From: Chloroflexota bacterium
GTDB lineage: Bacteria; Chloroflexota; Anaerolineae; Aggregatilineales; Phototrophicaceae
Direction: 5' to 3'
Assembly (NCBI GenBank): GCA_009840575.1
Contig: VXNO01000066.1
Coordinates: 1-60,362, forward strand
Length of the DNA: 60,362 nucleotides
Positions 59,616 through 60,362 of this stretch are shown one piece after another. Position numbers and translations under genes: made by a program. A model generated the notes under the pieces. The model was not told the DNA's origin. It did no database searches and saw only the letters and a list, made by a program, of their open reading frames with translations. Position 1 is the stretch's first letter; each line of letters opens with the position of its first letter.

Positions 59616-60203
59616 TTACTCGCTGGCTGCGGAAAGGTGCATGCCCATCTGCCGCAGCGTGTTTAACTGGTCCGCGCAGAAATGCGCCCCGTCCAATTTC
59701 GCTCCCCAGAGGTTGATGCCGCGCATATCGGCATCGCGCAGGTCGGCAGCACGCAGGTCGGCGCGCGCGAAATTGACCTGCCGCAAGTCCGCCCCATGAA
59801 AATCCGCCCCCGTCAATTGCGCCTCTCGGAAGTGCGCATCCCGCAGGTTTGCGCCGCGAAAATTTGCCCCCGCCATCTGCGAATAGGCGAAGTAGCCACC
59901 CGGCAAGTTTGCCGCCGCAAAGTCCGCGTCTTGCAGTTGCCAGGCAGCCATCTGCGCTCGCGGCAGGTTTAAGCCTGCCCAGCCCACGCCGCGCAGGCTG
60001 CCATCTTGATGCGCCAGCCGCTCTTGCAGCGCATGCAGCGCAGCTTCGGCAGCAGCGCCAGTCAGCAGTGGCAAGTGCGCCGCCAGCTTGTCTGTCGGCT
60101 GCAGCGCGTACCAGCGTCTGCGTAGTCTGCGTTGGACGCCATAGAGCAGGGGCATCGCCGTATCCGGGAAGAGAGCCGCCACACAATCATAACTTTGCGG
60201 CAA
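59616..60203 (-). CDS. pentapeptide-repeat protein
   Basis: A 195-residue protein. The N-terminal 85 residues are helical and basic (RRLRRRWYALQ), and from about 87 to 180 there are some eighteen tandem A(D/N)LxX pentapeptides forming a right-handed quadrilateral beta-helix. It has no signal peptide. Pentapeptide proteins sometimes mimic DNA (Qnr) but most are unassigned. Its stop lies 37 bases before the etfB start on the same strand. Confidence 0.88.
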   Translation of the reverse strand: MPQSYDCVAALFPDTAMPLLYGVQRRLRRRWYALQPTDKLAAHLPLLTGAAAEAALHALQERLAHQDGSLRGVGWAGLNLPRAQMAAWQLQDADFAAANLPGGYFAYSQMAGANFRGANLRDAHFREAQLTGADFHGADLRQVNFARADLRAADLRDADMRGINLWGAKLDGAHFCADQLNTLRQMGMHLSAASE

Positions 60204-60237
60204 AGCAGCGACAAGGCGAAGTCAAGGCGATGATTCA

Positions 60238-60362
60238 CCACAGAAGTAAGACCAAGTAAGTAATGAGACTCTAGAATGCCCGTTTTACCCCCACCCCAAA
60301 TCCCTCCCCCAAAATGAGGGAGGGGCTTTAATACTACAGAATCACTGCAAAGACTTGATCTT
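60238..60362. repeat. dispersed palindromic repeat, copy C (inverse, cut by window end)
   Basis: Read on the minus strand it shows GTAGTATTAAAG, CCCCTCCCTCATTTTGGGGG, GTGGGGGTAAAA and CTAGAGTCTCATTACTTAC in the same order as copy A at about 25399-25481, followed by ACTTCTGTGG. The other arm would lie beyond the window. The motif CACCACAGAAG at 60236-60246 links it to the short CTGTGGTGAAT repeat family. Confidence 0.8.

Overview
The window (about 60 kb, GC-rich at roughly 60%) looks like a chromosomal segment of a free-living bacterium. The gene set and protein style suggest a member of the Chloroflexota, close to Anaerolineae. This is inference from the mix of genes (PgpH-type HD phosphohydrolase, fused FolB-FolK, long-form RmlA, DUF368, a six-gene Mrp antiporter and many membrane-anchored orphan proteins), not from a marker gene. 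No rRNA or tRNA gene was seen. Minus-10 boxes of the form GC-TATAAT, GC-TATACT or GC-TACAAT recur before many genes on both strands.

Layout. 1-0.65 kb: 3' part of an IS481-like transposase. 0.67-13 kb: mostly plus-strand accessory metabolism and transport (Ca/Na exchanger, MBL hydrolase, RDD and TPR proteins, a secreted GH13 enzyme, EamA and MFS transporters, RraA-like protein, a truncated second MFS copy, two tandem SDRs), with lspA on minus. 13-25 kb: mostly minus strand, with a PLP sulfur-amino-acid enzyme, a sulfurtransferase-sufE operon behind a Cys-rich leader peptide and terminator, a class IV aminotransferase, and a housekeeping cluster (mtaB, yqeY, pgpH-like, ybeY, dgkA-like). 25-31 kb: dispersed palindromic repeat, then a Thr/Met-rich leader peptide, antiterminator/terminator and lysC; alpha/beta hydrolase, GNAT, SDR, PfkB kinase, HU. 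31-36.5 kb: MoxR, then a low-GC island with a tyrosine recombinase, a BglII/BstYI-type restriction-modification pair, thioredoxin and a DUF433/DUF5615 toxin-antitoxin-like pair. 36.5-41 kb: heterodimeric ABC exporter and a PAP-phosphatase-like enzyme. 41.5-46 kb: rhamnose/exopolysaccharide operon (cpsD-like, rmlA, rmlB, rmlD, GT2). 46-51 kb: folB-folK fusion divergent from folE; SAM-I riboswitch, metK, methyltransferase, DUF368 translocase. 51.5-60 kb: mrpA(B)CDEFG, etfBA, a pentapeptide-repeat protein, and another copy of the palindromic repeat at the right edge.

The most interesting theme is RNA-level control of sulfur and aspartate-family amino-acid metabolism. Three different control modules lie in one window: a Cys-codon leader peptide plus terminator before sulfurtransferase-sufE, a Thr/Met-codon leader peptide plus mutually exclusive antiterminator and terminator before lysC, and a SAM-I riboswitch before metK. 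The two leader peptides are too short or too overlapped to be called by routine annotation and may be undescribed in this lineage.
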